NCBI GenBank assembly: GCA_964453525.1
Contig: CAYVOV010000026.1
Coordinates: forward strand, 1-44,084
Source: CAYVOV01 sp964453525
Lineage (GTDB): Bacteria; Chloroflexota; Dehalococcoidia; Dehalococcoidales; UBA2162
Length of the DNA stretch: 44,084 bases
Reading direction: 5' to 3'
Shown here: piece by piece, positions 42,288 through 44,084 of the stretch
Layout of the letters: every line of letters starts with the position of its first letter
How positions within the stretch are numbered: the stretch's first letter is position 1
Notes under the pieces: generated by a model
Told to the model about the DNA's origin: nothing
The model's database searches: none
Seen by the model: only the letters and a program-made list of their open reading frames with translations
Position numbers and translations under genes: made by a program

Positions 42288-43634
42288 TTAATTATCAGTG
42301 ATTGAGTAATCAGAGCCGGTAGTCCTGTCCTCAGGGAATCTGGGACGCCTGGTTAAAAACATCAGGACTGCTCCGCCCAACATTACAATAGACAATATTA
42401 TAAAGGCATTACGGTAATTGCCCTGGACATCGGCCATATATCCGACCAGTATGGGGGCTGCTATAGAAAAAGGAATACTCAACGATTGCAGCCATCCCCT
42501 GATTATGCCCTGAGACGCTCTACCGAAATACTCTGCCTGTATTGCATTGAACACCGGAGTCCTTATCCCCCAGCCGATACCATAGAGAACAGCGTACACC
42601 AATGCCATCTGCATTGAATCGGTTATACCCAGAATAAAAATTGACACTGAAGAAAACACCATAGATACGGTGATAACAAGGTTTTTTGGCAGCCGGTCGC
42701 CGAAAAAACCACCGGCCAATCTCGAAGGGACATTGGAAAGGCTGGCTACCATCCAGATTAAAGCCGAGCTTATTCTATCAATACCCACCTGTTCAAGATG
42801 CAGGTAGAGATGAATCTGCGCTGCTCCCAGCCCGAGATTGCCGATTGCCCAGCCTATGGCAAGAAACCAGAAAGCTCTGGTGCGTATTGCCTGCTTGAGG
42901 GTAAAGTCATATTCCACACTGTAAGTCCTGCCGCCTTCAGCATCCTTTGCGGCAGTTCCCGGCTTTTCGCCGTCCGGTAGCAAACCGTATTGCTCCGGTT
43001 TGGTTCGAAGCAACTGTGCCAGCGGGAACCCTAGAATCCAGATAAGGAGTCCACTGCCGATTGCCGAAGCCTGCCAGTTGATATTAGTCTGCACCAAAAC
43101 TAGGGCGGGGATTCCAATAACGCCGGCACTGGCAAAGCCGAGAAGCATTACTGACTGGGCAATCGAGCGTTTACGCCGGAACCAGTTATTAACCGTAACC
43201 GAAAGTATAAGAAGCCCCTGTAGCCCGGTACCGAGAGCAATTATAATATTCGAAGCGAAGAACACCCATAGCGAATCCGTTAATCCAAAGAGAATCAGCC
43301 CTCCGCCCATAATAAAGACACCAACCGTGACAACGTGACGGGGCCCGAACCTGTCGACAAGATATCCTTCAATAGGACCAAGGATCGCATTTTCCACCTG
43401 GGTTACCGAGCGAGGAGCGGACATTAAGGCTTTGCTCCAGCCGAACTGCTTCTCAAGATAAGGAAGGTATGTCCCGAAGCCCTGACTTACCAGTCCCTGA
43501 AAGAACTGGGTGACAAAACCTACTATAACAATAATCCATCCGTAGAAAAGACTTTTGCTTATCCACGGAAACTGTGGAAGCTTCGGTATATTAGTGGTTA
43601 CGTCCATTTTTTCGCGGTCGCTACTATATGACAT
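42288..43634 (-). CDS. MFS transporter, OxlT/monocarboxylate-like (copy 2)
   Basis: The 448-residue protein has about 12 membrane helices. DRFGPRHVV after helix 2 and the central loop QYGLLPDGEKPGTAAKDAEGG, followed by FTLKQAIRTRAFWFLAIGW, parallel the transporter at 25520. It is likely a carboxylate or similar organic-anion porter. The start is uncertain: neither the ATG at 43634 nor an in-frame ATG at 43607 has a good ribosome site. A TTATAT-like -10 lies about 30 bases upstream of the first. Confidence 0.85.
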   Translation of the reverse strand: MSYSSDREKMDVTTNIPKLPQFPWISKSLFYGWIIVIVGFVTQFFQGLVSQGFGTYLPYLEKQFGWSKALMSAPRSVTQVENAILGPIEGYLVDRFGPRHVVTVGVFIMGGGLILFGLTDSLWVFFASNIIIALGTGLQGLLILSVTVNNWFRRKRSIAQSVMLLGFASAGVIGIPALVLVQTNINWQASAIGSGLLIWILGFPLAQLLRTKPEQYGLLPDGEKPGTAAKDAEGGRTYSVEYDFTLKQAIRTRAFWFLAIGWAIGNLGLGAAQIHLYLHLEQVGIDRISSALIWMVASLSNVPSRLAGGFFGDRLPKNLVITVSMVFSSVSIFILGITDSMQMALVYAVLYGIGWGIRTPVFNAIQAEYFGRASQGIIRGWLQSLSIPFSIAAPILVGYMADVQGNYRNAFIILSIVMLGGAVLMFLTRRPRFPEDRTTGSDYSITDN

Positions 43635-43783
43635 GGTAGACTACTTACGCGGGGATGTCCTATATAATCCCAGAAATAGAGCAGAAAATCAAATTGTACG
43701 GCAAAACTCGACTTTAAGTCCTCTCACCGGTAAGCTGTACATCATATATTCTCAATATCTATTTGCCGTGGAGGACGGGTAAG

Positions 43784-44029
43784 ATGAAACTTTCAGGAAG
43801 AATGTCCCGGCTGGCTACGGAGTCAGCGTTTAAAGTCCTGGCATGAGCTCAGGCTCTGGAAGCCAGAGGAATAAGTGTAATTCACCTTAAAGTCGGTGAG
43901 CCCGATTTTGCTACCCCGGCGAATGTTCGCAATGCCGCCACCAACGCGATAGGCGATGGTTACACACGCATTAACGGGAACTGGATAAGCCGTTTTGGAT
44001 GTAGAGCCGTTGGTTCTAATGTAAATTAA
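43784..44029 (+). pseudogene. Aminotransferase (class I/II) gene fragment with in-frame stop
   Basis: The ATG at 43784 has GGAGG upstream and begins MKLSGRMSRLATESAFKVLA, the start of an AspB-type aspartate aminotransferase. A TGA at 43844-43846 interrupts codon 21. The frame then continues with AQALEARGISVIHLKVGEP and DFATPANVRNAA, both typical of the family, up to GDGYTRINGN near 43980, after which similarity is lost and a stop comes at 44027. Only about 70 of some 390 residues remain, so this is a decayed or truncated copy. Confidence 0.75.
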
Positions 44030-44084
44030 AAGGCGAGGCTTATTGAAATGTCATTTGTGGGAGTTTAAGAGGTGGTGTGGCGCG

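Overview
The window carries about 33 protein-coding genes on both strands of a bacterial chromosome of middling GC content. I see no rRNA, tRNA, CRISPR array or intact insertion sequence. Gene content points to the Chloroflexota, most likely a Dehalococcoidia relative. The evidence is a bacterial Elp3 with the compact CX3CX2C radical-SAM motif of the kind known from Dehalococcoides mccartyi, large Asp-box (BNR) surface proteins of the sort annotated as S-layer candidates in that group, a CIRCE-type hrcA-grpE-dnaK block, and many short palindromic intergenic repeats. This placement is an inference from gene content, not from a phylogeny.

Layout: (1) 396-7551 is a catabolic operon with its own promoter and a strong terminator. 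It encodes an FAD oxidase, a CCG-domain iron-sulfur protein, a second FAD oxidase, and then SDR, cupin, SDR, cupin. The first three look like a GlcDEF-type membrane-associated dehydrogenase; the substrate is unknown. (2) 7584-8126 is a small secreted protein behind a long leader with a terminator hairpin. (3) 8878-14727 holds a CocE/NonD-like hydrolase, a DppB/DppC permease pair and a convergent lipoprotein substrate-binding protein, with no ATPase gene. (4) 15438-19286 is a housekeeping run: argF, a membrane protein, der and plsY. (5) 24742 down to 19326 (minus strand) is hrcA-grpE-dnaK, then a small membrane protein, a palindromic repeat and dnaJ. A CIRCE operator overlaps the predicted start of transcription. 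(6) 24886-34524 carries two metallo-beta-lactamase-fold proteins, an MFS transporter, a LOG-family protein, a 1000-residue Asp-box surface protein, a membrane-spermidine-synthase-like fusion and a cysteine-free IscA-like protein. (7) 34776-38044 is a second Asp-box surface protein with a strong promoter and a roughly 214-nt structured leader. (8) 38433-41556 pairs elp3 with a divergent Trm9-like methyltransferase and a TIM-barrel isomerase. (9) 41642-44084 ends with an iron-sulfur flavoprotein, a second OxlT-like MFS transporter and a broken aminotransferase gene.

The two most interesting points are these. First, elp3 lies next to a methyltransferase that resembles eukaryotic and archaeal Trm9, which suggests a bacterial route from cm5U34 to mcm5U34 in tRNA. 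Second, there are two tail-anchored Asp-box surface proteins, one with a leaderless promoter and the other with a long structured leader. Several family members also lack a canonical active-site residue (the CocE-like hydrolase, the UlaG-like hydrolase and the IscA-like protein). A modular family of nested palindromic repeats is scattered between the genes.
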